This document shows, one piece after another, positions 7,185-16,609 of a stretch of 42,222 nt of DNA. A program made the translations under genes and the position numbers. This DNA is from Phil1 sp964487565 (lineage in GTDB: Bacteria; Bacillota; Clostridia; Christensenellales; CAG-138). A model generated the notes under the pieces. The model saw only the letters and a program-made list of their open reading frames with translations. It searched no databases and had not been told where the DNA came from. How positions within the stretch are numbered: the stretch's first letter is position 1; each line of letters starts with the position of its first letter. The stretch covers positions 1 through 42,222 of the forward strand of contig CAZARN010000017.1 of the NCBI GenBank assembly GCA_964487565.1, given 5' to 3'.

Positions 7185-9046
7185 TATGTATCCGCCTCCT
7201 GTTCATGCTTGTCCATAAGTGTAACATATTCATACGGAATCTCAAAGCCGAACACGGCCCCGCCGCCGGGGTTGTCGTCCGCCCACATCCTTCCGCCGAA
7301 TTTCGCCTTTATCACGGTGTTCGAAATATAAACGCCGAGCCCGGTGCCCAAAGTGCCCTTGTTTGTGATCATCTGGCGGAAAAGTCTGTCCTTCACGTCG
7401 GGCGAAATGCCGGTGCCGCGATCCTCGACAGTGCAGCGCAGCCCCCCCTCCGAAAGGCAGAAGCGCGTGATTATCTCTCCGCCGCCGTTTGGCTGCTGCG
7501 CAAAGGCCGCGTTGGAAACAAGGTTGTTGACGACCTGCACAAGGCTGTTTATGTCCCCGTGGATGCGTGCGACGCCGCCGGTTTCGTTCACCACTTCAAG
7601 CGTGCTGCACGTCCTTTGCAGCTCATGCCTCAAAAGAAGCCCGACGCGCTTCATCATCTCGTCAACGGTGAAATCACCCACATCGTTTTCGCTTATGTTT
7701 GCCGCCTGTCCCTTGACGGCGGTGATTATATCGCTCATATATGCGCAGGCGTCCCGCATCTTGGAAAGCCATTCGCGCATCTCAAAATAAATCTCCGAAT
7801 AATCCTCGGAAGTGACCTCGGGATCGCCGAGGCTCAGCACGCATTCATCGATCAGATTCTCTATCGCGGCGGAGCTTCCTGATATACTCATTATAGGCGT
7901 TTTCAGGTTATGTGCAAGACCGCCCACCATCTGGCCGAGGGAAGCGAGCCTTTCCTGCTCCATGAGGCGGGACTGGGAGTCCTGAAGCCGCTGCATGCCC
8001 TCGCGGAGCTTTGTCACATCCTTGAATATGGCGACATAGCCCTCTGGTGATTCCTCAACGACCAGCGGCGCAATCTCCACCATGTAATAGAACTTCTGCT
8101 TGCCGAGGAACACGGGCTGCTCAAAGGATACCGTGGAACCGCTCTCGCCGCAACCGTTGACGGCGGAGATGAGATTGTAGACCGCGTTGTGGCTCTCGCC
8201 GTCGCCGTTGATCGCGCACTCGCTGAGCTTTTTGCCGCGGATCATGCCGAACTGGCTGAACATCGTTTGAAACGCCTTGTTGTAATCGAGGATCAGGGCG
8301 TGTTCGTCCGTCACAAGATAGCAGTCGCTTATCCAGTCGAGCACCTTCTGCATGGCGATGGGCTTTATGTCGAGCATGTGGAAATGATATATCGCGTATC
8401 CGTGCAGCACGACCGTTGCGATGAAGCCTAGCGGCGTCGCGGCCATCGAAAGATCCGCAAGCTTGAGCGTGCCGACAAGGTTGACAATGCCGGGGATGAA
8501 GCTGCCCGCGCAGAAGAGCATCGCCTGCTGGGCGATCAGCTTTTTGCGGGAACGGGCGGCGTAAATTATCATCATTATGATGCTGGTAACAGTACACATG
8601 TAACTGTAAGCGCCCGAAATATAAATATAAGGGCCAAATACAATATCCCTGCTGTATACAGAAAAGTTCTCATAGAGCAGATGATGCAGCGGGTTCGTCC
8701 AGGCGACGATGTTCGTTATCAGGGGAATAACGAAGAACCATATATATTTCCTGGGGAATTTGTCGAGATTTTTGGTGAATGTGAGCGCGATGAGCAGCGA
8801 GAACACAGGCGCGAACGCGCCGCCGATATACGCGAAGCAATCGCAGATCCAAAGGACGTCGATATCCGTCGGCGCGGCGATATCCGCAACGACGACGGAG
8901 AGCATCCAGATCGCAACAACGCCGGTCACGCCGAAATACAGCCGGTGAATGAGCTTGAGATTGCCCTTTTTTATACCGCGGATCATGAAGGAGAGCATCG
9001 CGGCTATTGCGATTATCATGATCGTGACGATTGAATCGGATACCAT
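7184..9046 (-). CDS. Sensor histidine kinase with N-terminal seven-helix (HisKA_7TM-like) sensor and PAS domain
   Basis: 620 aa from ATG 9046, with GAGGAGGTG 6 bases upstream; longer upstream readings run into the NRPS gene and lack a ribosome site. Residues 1-225 hold about seven hydrophobic helices in the pattern of the HisKA_7TM sensor (conserved FTKNL.KFPRKYIWFFVIP and WTNPLHHLLY in the middle). A PAS-like domain follows (about 233-345), then a coiled coil, the H box LAHNLKTPIMSISG with phospho-acceptor His379, and an HATPase_c domain with N box VVNNLVSNA (505-513), G1 box EDRGTGIS (541-548) and G2 box GTLGTGLGVYIS (564-575). Catalytically complete. It starts 13 bp after the NRPS stop and is stop/start coupled to the HD-GYP regulator. 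The ligand is unknown; co-transcription with the biosynthetic genes suggests it senses the product or a related cue. Confidence 0.94.
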   Translation of the reverse strand: MVSDSIVTIMIIAIAAMLSFMIRGIKKGNLKLIHRLYFGVTGVVAIWMLSVVVADIAAPTDIDVLWICDCFAYIGGAFAPVFSLLIALTFTKNLDKFPRKYIWFFVIPLITNIVAWTNPLHHLLYENFSVYSRDIVFGPYIYISGAYSYMCTVTSIIMMIIYAARSRKKLIAQQAMLFCAGSFIPGIVNLVGTLKLADLSMAATPLGFIATVVLHGYAIYHFHMLDIKPIAMQKVLDWISDCYLVTDEHALILDYNKAFQTMFSQFGMIRGKKLSECAINGDGESHNAVYNLISAVNGCGESGSTVSFEQPVFLGKQKFYYMVEIAPLVVEESPEGYVAIFKDVTKLREGMQRLQDSQSRLMEQERLASLGQMVGGLAHNLKTPIMSISGSSAAIENLIDECVLSLGDPEVTSEDYSEIYFEMREWLSKMRDACAYMSDIITAVKGQAANISENDVGDFTVDEMMKRVGLLLRHELQRTCSTLEVVNETGGVARIHGDINSLVQVVNNLVSNAAFAQQPNGGGEIITRFCLSEGGLRCTVEDRGTGISPDVKDRLFRQMITNKGTLGTGLGVYISNTVIKAKFGGRMWADDNPGGGAVFGFEIPYEYVTLMDKHEQEADT

Positions 9047-9059
9047 GGCCGTCACCTCC

Positions 9060-12000
9060 TCAATTTCCGAAAAACGCGCGCAAAACGGTTTGCGTATCAG
9101 CCTTTTGCCATTCAAAGCCCCTGAGGGCAAGAAGCCCGGCTGTGCGCGCGGCACTTTCAAGCGCATCCCCCGCGCCAAAGGGACCGTACATGTCCCACAT
9201 CTCCTTAACCATGATGAGCTGTGCGCACGGGCGCTCGCGAAGCTCGCGCGCAAGATACGCTTCAAACTCATCATCTGCAACAAATACCGCCTCATGGGAA
9301 AGCACGTCGCGCATCAGTTCGGCAAAGGGCGTCATGCGGGTGTTGAACACATGATAAACGCTCTCCCTTTCATCGAGAAGGAGCGCGAGCGCTTTCGCGC
9401 AAAGATCCACCGGCGTAAGCTCCACGGGCATCAGCCGCGCGCTTTCCGGATAACAGGAAAGCATGAGCGCGCCCTGAAGGAAGCTGTAAAAGGCGTTGCC
9501 ATCCCTGTTTTTCTGAAATACGCCGTCGCTGCTGCGCCCGACGAGCCGCCCGATGCGGAATATGCGCACGCCAGGCAGCGACGCCGCGCACCGGCGCACG
9601 ATCTCCTCCGCCGCGCACTTGCCGCGCACATATACGTTGCGCTCGCCTGCGGACACGGCCGGGGGATCCTGCTCCGTGAAGGGGGAGCGTCTGCCCTCGC
9701 CGGCGACGCTCATCGTCGAAATATATGAAAGGCTGCACCCGAGCCGGAGCGCAAGACGCACCGCGTTTGCAGCGCCGCCCGCGTTGGCGCGGATGGAAGC
9801 TTCCTCATCCGAAACATAATGCCGCACATCGGCCGCGCAGTGGATGAGCGTGCGGACGCTGCCGCGAAGCGAGGCGACAGTATCCGCCTCAAGCCCCATG
9901 AAAGGCTTCGCCGTGTCCCCGTCGAGCACGCGCAGACGCGCGCCGAAGCGGCGCGGCCAGTCCTCGCCGAAATATCCGCTCATTACGCCCGTCAGGCGCT
10001 CCTTTGAGCCGCCGCGCACGATGCAGACGATCTCACGCTCGCCGCGCTGCATCAGCTCGTTGACGACATGCGCGCCGAGAAAACCTGTCGCGCCGGTGAA
10101 CAGCACAACGCCGCCGCGCGCGTTGTCGCCGGGCGGGGGGAGGATATCGTGCCTGTGCGCGTCGCCTTCGTCTGCACGCGGTGCCTCATGGGCGTCGGGA
10201 CGCACGGCTTCGGCCGCGGGTACGGGCCCAGGCCTGCTTTGACCGGAGGCGATCAGCGCGATCTGGCCCGAAAGCGTCGGATGTGCATAAAACTCCGACA
10301 CGCTGAGCTTTATACCGGCCGCATAGCAGCGTGAAAGCACGTCGAGCACGGCGAGCGAACCGCCGCCCTGCTCAAAGAAAGTGGATTCGCGGTCGATTTC
10401 ATCCCGGCCGAGCGCCTGACGCCATATGCCCTCAAGCGCGGAGGCTTTATCACCGGGATCGGCTTCCGGGCCGACCGCCGCCGAAGCGTCGGCATGCGCG
10501 GCCACGTCGTTTGCGGGGCAAAGCGCCGCGATCGAACGCATATCCGTTTTGCCGGAGGCGTTTTTCGGCAGCCTGTCGAGGACGAGGATCTCCGCAGGCA
10601 TCATGAACGCCGGGAGAAGCTTTGCAAGATGCGCGCGAAGCGCCGATTCGTCAACGCGCGCGCCGGGCTTTGGCGCGACCGCAAGGCGCAGGCGAAGCTC
10701 GCCGTTCGTCCCGTATACGGGCACCGTCGCGGCTTCGGCCGCAAGGCCGGATTCAAGCGCCGCGGAGGATATTTCAAGCGGCTCTATGCGCTGACCGTTG
10801 AGCTTTATCTGGGAATCGAGCCTGCCGGCATATTCAAGCTCTCCCGTGGGGAGGAGCCGCGCCCCGTCCCCGCTTTTATACATCTTCTGACCGGGGAAGA
10901 AGGGATCGTCAAAGAAGGATTTTTCTGTCAGCTCGTCGTTGTGAACATAACCGCCGCCCACGCATACGCCTGAAATGAACAGCTCGCCGTTTGCAAGCGG
11001 AAGCGCGCGGCCGCCGTCCCGACGCAGCACATAGGCGCGGCAGTTGATGAGCGGTCTGCCTATGGCGACGCGCTTCGCGCCGCGCGGCACCTCGCACATC
11101 GTGGCGTAAACGGAAGTCTCCGTCGGCCCGTAAAGGTTGAACAGCGCGCCCGGCGAGCACTCGTAAAAGCGCTGCGCGAGCTTTGCGGGCAGCGCCTCGC
11201 CTGCGGCGAGCATACGGCTGAGACGACCGGCGGCCTTTGCAAAGGCCGGATTTTCAAGGCAGAGGCGAAGCCTTGACGGGGTGAGCTGCATCGCGTCCGC
11301 CTGATGGACGCTGATGAGCCGCGCAAGCTCCTGCGGGAGGAGCATCTCCTCCTCATCCGCGAGTATCACGGTTTTGCCCATCGCAAGCGACAGGAGGGAT
11401 TCGGTGACGAATATATCGAATACAGCGTTCGTCGAGCAGATCACGTTGCGGCTTTCAGTGCCGAGCACGGGACGCATGGCCGAAAGCAGGTTCGCGAGCG
11501 CCCTGTGCGGCACGCGCGCGCCCTTGGGCCGGCCGGTCGTGCCGGAGGTGAAGAGGATATACGCAGTGTCTGCCCCATCCCTTGAAGATATCGGAGGAAG
11601 CGCCGCGTTTGCGCCGTCAGGCAGGGCGGATATATCGTATGCGGGCGCAGAAAGCCCTGCAAGGGCGTCGAGCCCCTGCCTGTCGGTGAGGACGAGCTTC
11701 GCGCCGGAGGTCTCAAGCATATGGTCGATGCGCTCCCTCGGGAAGGAGGCGAGCATGGGCACATACGCGGCGCCCGCGCACAGTATGCCAACAAGCGCTT
11801 CGATTAGGGCGGGCGTGCGCGGCAGCATCACGGCGACTGAGTCCCCGCGGCCGACGCCTTCGGATGAAAGCGCGCGGGCAATGCGAAGCGATTCGCGCAT
11901 CACACCGGCGCATGTGACGGTTTCGGAATGAAATACGATCGCCGGCGCATCGGGCGCGGCGCGAAGCGCGGATATGACGGAACAGTCGAGCGGCACGTCC

Positions 12001-15000
12001 GCAAAGGGAGCGCACAGCCTGTCCGGCGCGTCGAAAAGGGCGAATCTGTCCGCGGGGTCCATGAGATCGAGCGCGTCCGCCGCGGCGTCGGGATGCGACG
12101 CGATCGCGTCCACGCAGGCGCAGAAGCACCTTGCGATAAGCGACGCGGAATCTGCGCCGATCAGACCCTGCGCGTATTCGAGCGTGAAGCCGAAGCGATC
12201 ACCGTCCCGCGCGGCCTCAAGCGCAAGCGGGAACTTGACAGCGCCCGTATCGTAAGCCTCGGGCGAGAGGGTCTCGCCCATGAGGGTGAAATCCTCGTCC
12301 TCGACGGGGCGCATCGAGAAGAGCGCGTTGAACAGCCGCCCGCCGGCTTCCCCGCGCGCGGCGCGCATTATTTCCGCCATGGGCGCGTCCGAAGCGTCCA
12401 TAACGGCAAGTATAGTGCTTTTGACGTTTGAAACGGCCGCCATCGCGCATTCCGCGCCGTTGATCTTGATGCGCACGGGCAGCGCGCGAATGAACGGGCC
12501 GGGAACAGCCCAAAGCTCCGCATCGCCTCGTCCGGAAACGGGCGTGCCGATGAGCATGTCGTCCGCGCCTGAAAGGGCGCGAAGGACGAGCGCAAACGCT
12601 GTGATGAAAAGCATGAACGGCGTCGCGTCGGCGCGTTCAAGGAAGGAGCGCACGGCCTGCGCCCGTTCGTCCGCGACGGTGAAGCGCAGCTTGCCGCCCG
12701 CGTACACGCCGGTCTCCGGGTCGCGCTCGTCAAAGGGGAGGGGTATGAGCGCGGGCGCGGAGCGAAGCGCTTCGCGCCAGTAGGCCGTCGCCTTCTCGTC
12801 CTTCGCGCGTTTCGCGCACATGAGCGCGTAATCTATGAAGTCGATTTGCCCGTCCCGGCCCGCGCCTTTGAGGGAAAGGTCGAGACATCTGAGCATAAGG
12901 GGGCTTGAAAGACCGTCCCCAATGAGATGGTGCATATCCGTAAGGAGGAAGGTCTCGCCATCGGGCGAACGCCACAGCGCCGCGCGCATCAGCGGCGGAC
13001 GCGACACGTCAAACGGGCGCACGAACGCGCGCATGGCGTCGAGTCTGTCTTTCCCCTCGACGGTTTCCGGCTCAAGACGCGCGTTTTCGCTCACGCGCCC
13101 GACAAGGCCGGCAGACGCGACTGAAAAACCGGCGCGCAGGAGCCTGTGACGCGCGGGCAGCGCGCGTATTGCTTCGGCAAGGGCCGCGATATCGATGCTT
13201 TCGGGTATCTTCAAAAGGCCCGGCATGTTGTATGCCGTGGAAGAGGGATCGCGCATCGCGTCGAAGTATATGCCGGTCTGCGTTTCGGTGGCCGGGAACT
13301 CTTCAACGTCCCGGACATGCGGTATGCCGGCCTTTGCGCGCGGCAGCGGTTCGTCGCCGCCGTCGGGACAGAGCGCCGCCGCGATGCGGCCCGGCGTGCG
13401 GTATATGTACACGTCCGCGACGCTGAGCCTCGCGCCGGTCGCGCGCTCGATCTCCGTTATGCACTCCATCGCCGAGAGGGAATCTCCCCCGGCGAGAAAA
13501 TAATCCGTATCGGCCGCTATATCGGCGCGCTTGAGTACCTTTGCAAAAATATCGGCGATCTTTTTGGCGTTCGCGCCGCAGACCGCGCCGCCCGATGCCT
13601 GCCGGGGCTCCGGCAGGGCCGCAACGTCTATCTTGCCGCTTCTTGTGACGGGGAGCGACGCCATGCGCATGTAAGCGCCCGGCAGCATGTACGCCGGAAG
13701 ATATGAACGAAGGTATGCCGTAAGCTCCGCTTCGGGTATATCGCCGTCTGCCGTGTAATACGCGGCGATGAACGCGCCGCCGCCGCGCACGATCACGCGC
13801 ACGGCCGCCTGATCCACCTTTTCATATGCGGCCACGCGGGCTGCGATCTCCTGCGGCTCGATGCGAAGGCCGCGAAGCTTTATCTGATCATCCCGTCTGC
13901 CGCCGATCGAGATCTCGCCGTCGTCCGTCCACGCGCCCACGTCGCCCGTGCGGTATATGCGCTCGCCCTGCTCAAACGGGCTGGGCAGGAATGACTTTTC
14001 ATTGAGCGCGCCGAGGTTGCGGTATCCCGCGCCGACGCACGCGCCGCCGATATAAAGATCGCCCGTAACGCCGGTCGGCAGGGGCTGAAGATGCGCGTCG
14101 AGCACATACATGCGGCAGTTCTGCATAGGCGCGCCGATGGTGATCGACCTCGCGCCGTTCATGCGCTTGTAACACACGGCAACGGCGGTTTCAGAAGGGC
14201 CGTACTGATTGTATACGGCGGCGTCCGTGCAAAGCCTCAGGGCCTGCATGAGCTCCGAAGGAAAATGCTCCCCGCCGCAGATTATCGTTTCAACGCCCGA
14301 AAGCGCCGCAGCGAAGGCGGGCGATTTCATATAGGCTTCAAGCCGTGATGGCGGCAGCGCCATGTTGCCCACGGCATAATCCCGCATGAGGGAGGCCAGC
14401 GCCTCCGGCCTGTCCTTTTCATCACATGTCGGGAACACGATCGTGCGCCCGTTCATGAGCGAGACCGCGCATTCGAGCACGAATACGTCGAACCCCTCCG
14501 AGCAAAGCGAGATCACCGCGCCGTGACCGTAAAGCTCCCGCGTGGCGAGGGCGAGGTTGACGAGGTTCTTTTGCGTGATAAGCACGCCCTTCGGCCTGCC
14601 CGTGCTGCCGGAGGTATATACGGTATACGCGATCCCGGCGGGAGGCTTTATCGCGTAGGGCGAAGCGTCGCGAAGGACTGCGTCCGCCGGGTCGAGCACG
14701 CACGCCGGACAGCCCGGCGGGATGTGCGCTTTGACGCACACGAGCACGCGCGCGGCGGAGTCCTCAAGGATCTCGTTGAGCCTGCCCGGCGGCGTGTCCG
14801 ACGGAAGCGTCAGCCATGTTCTGCCGGAAATGGCCGCGGCGATGACCGCGCCGGCAAGAAGCGGCCCCTTGTCGAGGCAAACGGCCACGGTGCAGCCGTC
14901 GCTTCCCGCGAAACCGTCATATGCGCGCGCGAAGGAGGAGGCTTTTGCAAAAAGCGCCTCATATGTGACGCGGCTGCCGCCGCATATCACGGCCGCGCGC

Positions 15001-16472
15001 TTTTGATGGGTCGAAAATGAACACGCCAGCATGGAGGGCGCGTCGGCAAAGGCAAGCGGCGCGCCCGTCTGGTTGAAGGCGAACAGCACGCGCTCCTTTT
15101 CCGCAAGGCCGATCATGGGAAGCTTCCAAAGGGGAGTTTCCGGCGCGGAGAGCGCCGCGGTGAGTATGTTGGTGAGATACTCGTGCAGCCTGTCTATGTC
15201 GCGCTCGGTATATATCTGGGTCAGATAATCGTAATCAACGGAAAAACGGTAATCATCCTCCATGGAGGCGAGATGGATGAGCAGATGCTCGCTCTGGTAT
15301 CCGCTGTAATGCCATCTGCCGGAGAATGTGACGGAGGCGTCCCCGCTTTTGTATATTCTGCTCGTCTGATATGAAAGCACGGTGTGGAAAAGGCTGCCGG
15401 CGAGCGGATGCAGCTCGCGCGCGGCGGAGGATATCTCATAAAAAGGCAGGCGCTGGTGCCTGAGCAGATCATACCACTGCTCGGCAAGACTGCGGTTGAA
15501 TTCATCAAAAGTCCAGTTCTCGTTTATCTCGCCGATGAATGGGAGAGTGGACACGAACATGCCGATGGTGTTCTTGTCGTTCATGTCCGCGCGGTTGAAG
15601 ACCGGAACGCCTATTGCGGTGCTCGATGTGCCGAGGGTCCTGCAAAGATATATGGCAAGCGCCATGTAATATACGGCGAAGGGCGCCACGCGCTCCTTTT
15701 CGCAATATGCTCGTATGAGATGGTTGAGCACATGCGAAAGGGTAAACGTCTTGCGCCTGCCGACGGGGCTTACCGTGGCGGAGAGGCAGTCCTTTACGGC
15801 GCTCGCCCCCTCGAAACCAACGAGTCTTTCACGCCAGAAGGCCAGATCCTTTTCGTGCGCGCGGGAGGAAAGATATTCCTGCTCCTTATCGATGTGCAAA
15901 CGGTAGGAAGGGCTGCATTCCGCATCCGCTTCGCCGTTTGAAACGAGCCTGAGGTATGACGACGCTATCCTGTTGCAAAGGAGCATCTGGCTCCATCCGT
16001 CGGATATTATGTGATGGGTGCGCACGAGTATGCCGCCTTCGGATTCGTTCTGCTTGAATATCCTGAAATCATAAAGCGGCGCGTCGACGACGGGCATGGG
16101 TTCGCGCGTGAGGGTCTCCTCCCAGTGCGCGAGGCCGCCCGTATCCGTGCGCGTAAAATCGTATACAGGGAATACTGCATATTCATACGGGACTGTATAT
16201 TGAACGGGCGAAGCGGCGCAAAGCGTTATGCGCGTGCGCAACCCGTCCTCCGCGCGCACGAGCGCATCGATGCTGCGCTGGAGAGCGTCGATGTCAAGCG
16301 CGCCGTTTATGCGTATTGTCGCGCAAATTATGTTGATGGAGGTACCCCAAAAAGCCTTTTCGGCGTTCCAGATGTTCATCTGGCTCACGGAAAGGGCATA
16401 TGGTGTTTTTTCTGAAAAGCACTGGGCCAATTTGCTTCCCCCCATCATGCGCGATAAGAAATATTTCAGCAT
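9060..16472 (-). CDS. Two-module non-ribosomal peptide synthetase with terminal thioester reductase (C-A-T-C-A-T-R)
   Basis: 2470 aa. C1 at 25-450 with HHIISDG (153-159), a starter-position condensation domain. A1 at 455-950: YTSGSTGRPKG, FDVFVLE, NQYGPSETAV, YRTGDV, GRRDDQIKLRGLRIEP, Lys947. PCP1 at 965-1035: AGGDSLS, Ser998. C2 at 1055-1475: HHLIGDG, 1181-1187. A2 at 1490-1985: FTSGTTGRPKG, FDIFVTE, NLYGPTETSV, YKSGDG, Lys1975. PCP2 at 2010-2075: QGGGSL, Ser2039. An Ala/Pro/Asp linker leads to reductase R at 2120-2470: FTGATGFLG for NAD(P)H, Thr2253, Tyr2281 and Lys2285. No epimerase or thioesterase. Expected product: an N-capped dipeptide aldehyde (or alcohol). By my motif alignment the ten-residue pocket codes read DVLAIGQVAK (A1) and DITQLALVYK (A2, nearest to glycine-type codes); neither is a firm prediction. 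ATG 16472 lacks a Shine-Dalgarno; a second start at 16448 is possible. First gene of the operon. Confidence 0.96.
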   Translation of the reverse strand: MLKYFLSRMMGGSKLAQCFSEKTPYALSVSQMNIWNAEKAFWGTSINIICATIRINGALDIDALQRSIDALVRAEDGLRTRITLCAASPVQYTVPYEYAVFPVYDFTRTDTGGLAHWEETLTREPMPVVDAPLYDFRIFKQNESEGGILVRTHHIISDGWSQMLLCNRIASSYLRLVSNGEADAECSPSYRLHIDKEQEYLSSRAHEKDLAFWRERLVGFEGASAVKDCLSATVSPVGRRKTFTLSHVLNHLIRAYCEKERVAPFAVYYMALAIYLCRTLGTSSTAIGVPVFNRADMNDKNTIGMFVSTLPFIGEINENWTFDEFNRSLAEQWYDLLRHQRLPFYEISSAARELHPLAGSLFHTVLSYQTSRIYKSGDASVTFSGRWHYSGYQSEHLLIHLASMEDDYRFSVDYDYLTQIYTERDIDRLHEYLTNILTAALSAPETPLWKLPMIGLAEKERVLFAFNQTGAPLAFADAPSMLACSFSTHQKRAAVICGGSRVTYEALFAKASSFARAYDGFAGSDGCTVAVCLDKGPLLAGAVIAAAISGRTWLTLPSDTPPGRLNEILEDSAARVLVCVKAHIPPGCPACVLDPADAVLRDASPYAIKPPAGIAYTVYTSGSTGRPKGVLITQKNLVNLALATRELYGHGAVISLCSEGFDVFVLECAVSLMNGRTIVFPTCDEKDRPEALASLMRDYAVGNMALPPSRLEAYMKSPAFAAALSGVETIICGGEHFPSELMQALRLCTDAAVYNQYGPSETAVAVCYKRMNGARSITIGAPMQNCRMYVLDAHLQPLPTGVTGDLYIGGACVGAGYRNLGALNEKSFLPSPFEQGERIYRTGDVGAWTDDGEISIGGRRDDQIKLRGLRIEPQEIAARVAAYEKVDQAAVRVIVRGGGAFIAAYYTADGDIPEAELTAYLRSYLPAYMLPGAYMRMASLPVTRSGKIDVAALPEPRQASGGAVCGANAKKIADIFAKVLKRADIAADTDYFLAGGDSLSAMECITEIERATGARLSVADVYIYRTPGRIAAALCPDGGDEPLPRAKAGIPHVRDVEEFPATETQTGIYFDAMRDPSSTAYNMPGLLKIPESIDIAALAEAIRALPARHRLLRAGFSVASAGLVGRVSENARLEPETVEGKDRLDAMRAFVRPFDVSRPPLMRAALWRSPDGETFLLTDMHHLIGDGLSSPLMLRCLDLSLKGAGRDGQIDFIDYALMCAKRAKDEKATAYWREALRSAPALIPLPFDERDPETGVYAGGKLRFTVADERAQAVRSFLERADATPFMLFITAFALVLRALSGADDMLIGTPVSGRGDAELWAVPGPFIRALPVRIKINGAECAMAAVSNVKSTILAVMDASDAPMAEIMRAARGEAGGRLFNALFSMRPVEDEDFTLMGETLSPEAYDTGAVKFPLALEAARDGDRFGFTLEYAQGLIGADSASLIARCFCACVDAIASHPDAAADALDLMDPADRFALFDAPDRLCAPFADVPLDCSVISALRAAPDAPAIVFHSETVTCAGVMRESLRIARALSSEGVGRGDSVAVMLPRTPALIEALVGILCAGAAYVPMLASFPRERIDHMLETSGAKLVLTDRQGLDALAGLSAPAYDISALPDGANAALPPISSRDGADTAYILFTSGTTGRPKGARVPHRALANLLSAMRPVLGTESRNVICSTNAVFDIFVTESLLSLAMGKTVILADEEEMLLPQELARLISVHQADAMQLTPSRLRLCLENPAFAKAAGRLSRMLAAGEALPAKLAQRFYECSPGALFNLYGPTETSVYATMCEVPRGAKRVAIGRPLINCRAYVLRRDGGRALPLANGELFISGVCVGGGYVHNDELTEKSFFDDPFFPGQKMYKSGDGARLLPTGELEYAGRLDSQIKLNGQRIEPLEISSAALESGLAAEAATVPVYGTNGELRLRLAVAPKPGARVDESALRAHLAKLLPAFMMPAEILVLDRLPKNASGKTDMRSIAALCPANDVAAHADASAAVGPEADPGDKASALEGIWRQALGRDEIDRESTFFEQGGGSLAVLDVLSRCYAAGIKLSVSEFYAHPTLSGQIALIASGQSRPGPVPAAEAVRPDAHEAPRADEGDAHRHDILPPPGDNARGGVVLFTGATGFLGAHVVNELMQRGEREIVCIVRGGSKERLTGVMSGYFGEDWPRRFGARLRVLDGDTAKPFMGLEADTVASLRGSVRTLIHCAADVRHYVSDEEASIRANAGGAANAVRLALRLGCSLSYISTMSVAGEGRRSPFTEQDPPAVSAGERNVYVRGKCAAEEIVRRCAASLPGVRIFRIGRLVGRSSDGVFQKNRDGNAFYSFLQGALMLSCYPESARLMPVELTPVDLCAKALALLLDERESVYHVFNTRMTPFAELMRDVLSHEAVFVADDEFEAYLARELRERPCAQLIMVKEMWDMYGPFGAGDALESAARTAGLLALRGFEWQKADTQTVLRAFFGN

Positions 16473-16495
16473 GAATAAACAAATTACTAAATTAT

Positions 16496-16524
16496 ATTAT
16501 ACGTTTTGCGGCAGCTTTATTCAA
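16496..16524 (-). promoter_or_regulatory. Promoter of the NRPS-kinase-ligase operon
   Basis: On the minus strand TTGAAT (16519-16524), a 17-bp spacer and TATAAT (16496-16501), the strongest promoter match in the window, followed by a second overlapping TATAAT. The predicted transcript starts near 16489, giving a very short leader (about 17 bases) without a Shine-Dalgarno before ATG 16472. The box sits in the 137-bp gap shared with the divergent spoIID gene. Confidence 0.7.
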
Positions 16525-16609
16525 CCCGCTTTTACCTTATATACAAAAAAACAGCACGCGCGGACGGGCGGCGTACATACGGCGCACGGCGGCGAATATC
16601 CTTTTTATT

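Noticed and set aside
6198..7331. 377-codon plus-strand frame opposite the HD-GYP gene
   Set aside because: Fully antisense to an enzyme with all catalytic motifs intact; no coding signature of its own.
9047..9295. 83-residue N-terminal extension of the histidine kinase
   Set aside because: It lies within the 3' end of the NRPS gene, is Arg/Ser-rich and has no ribosome site, while ATG 9046 has GAGGAGGTG.
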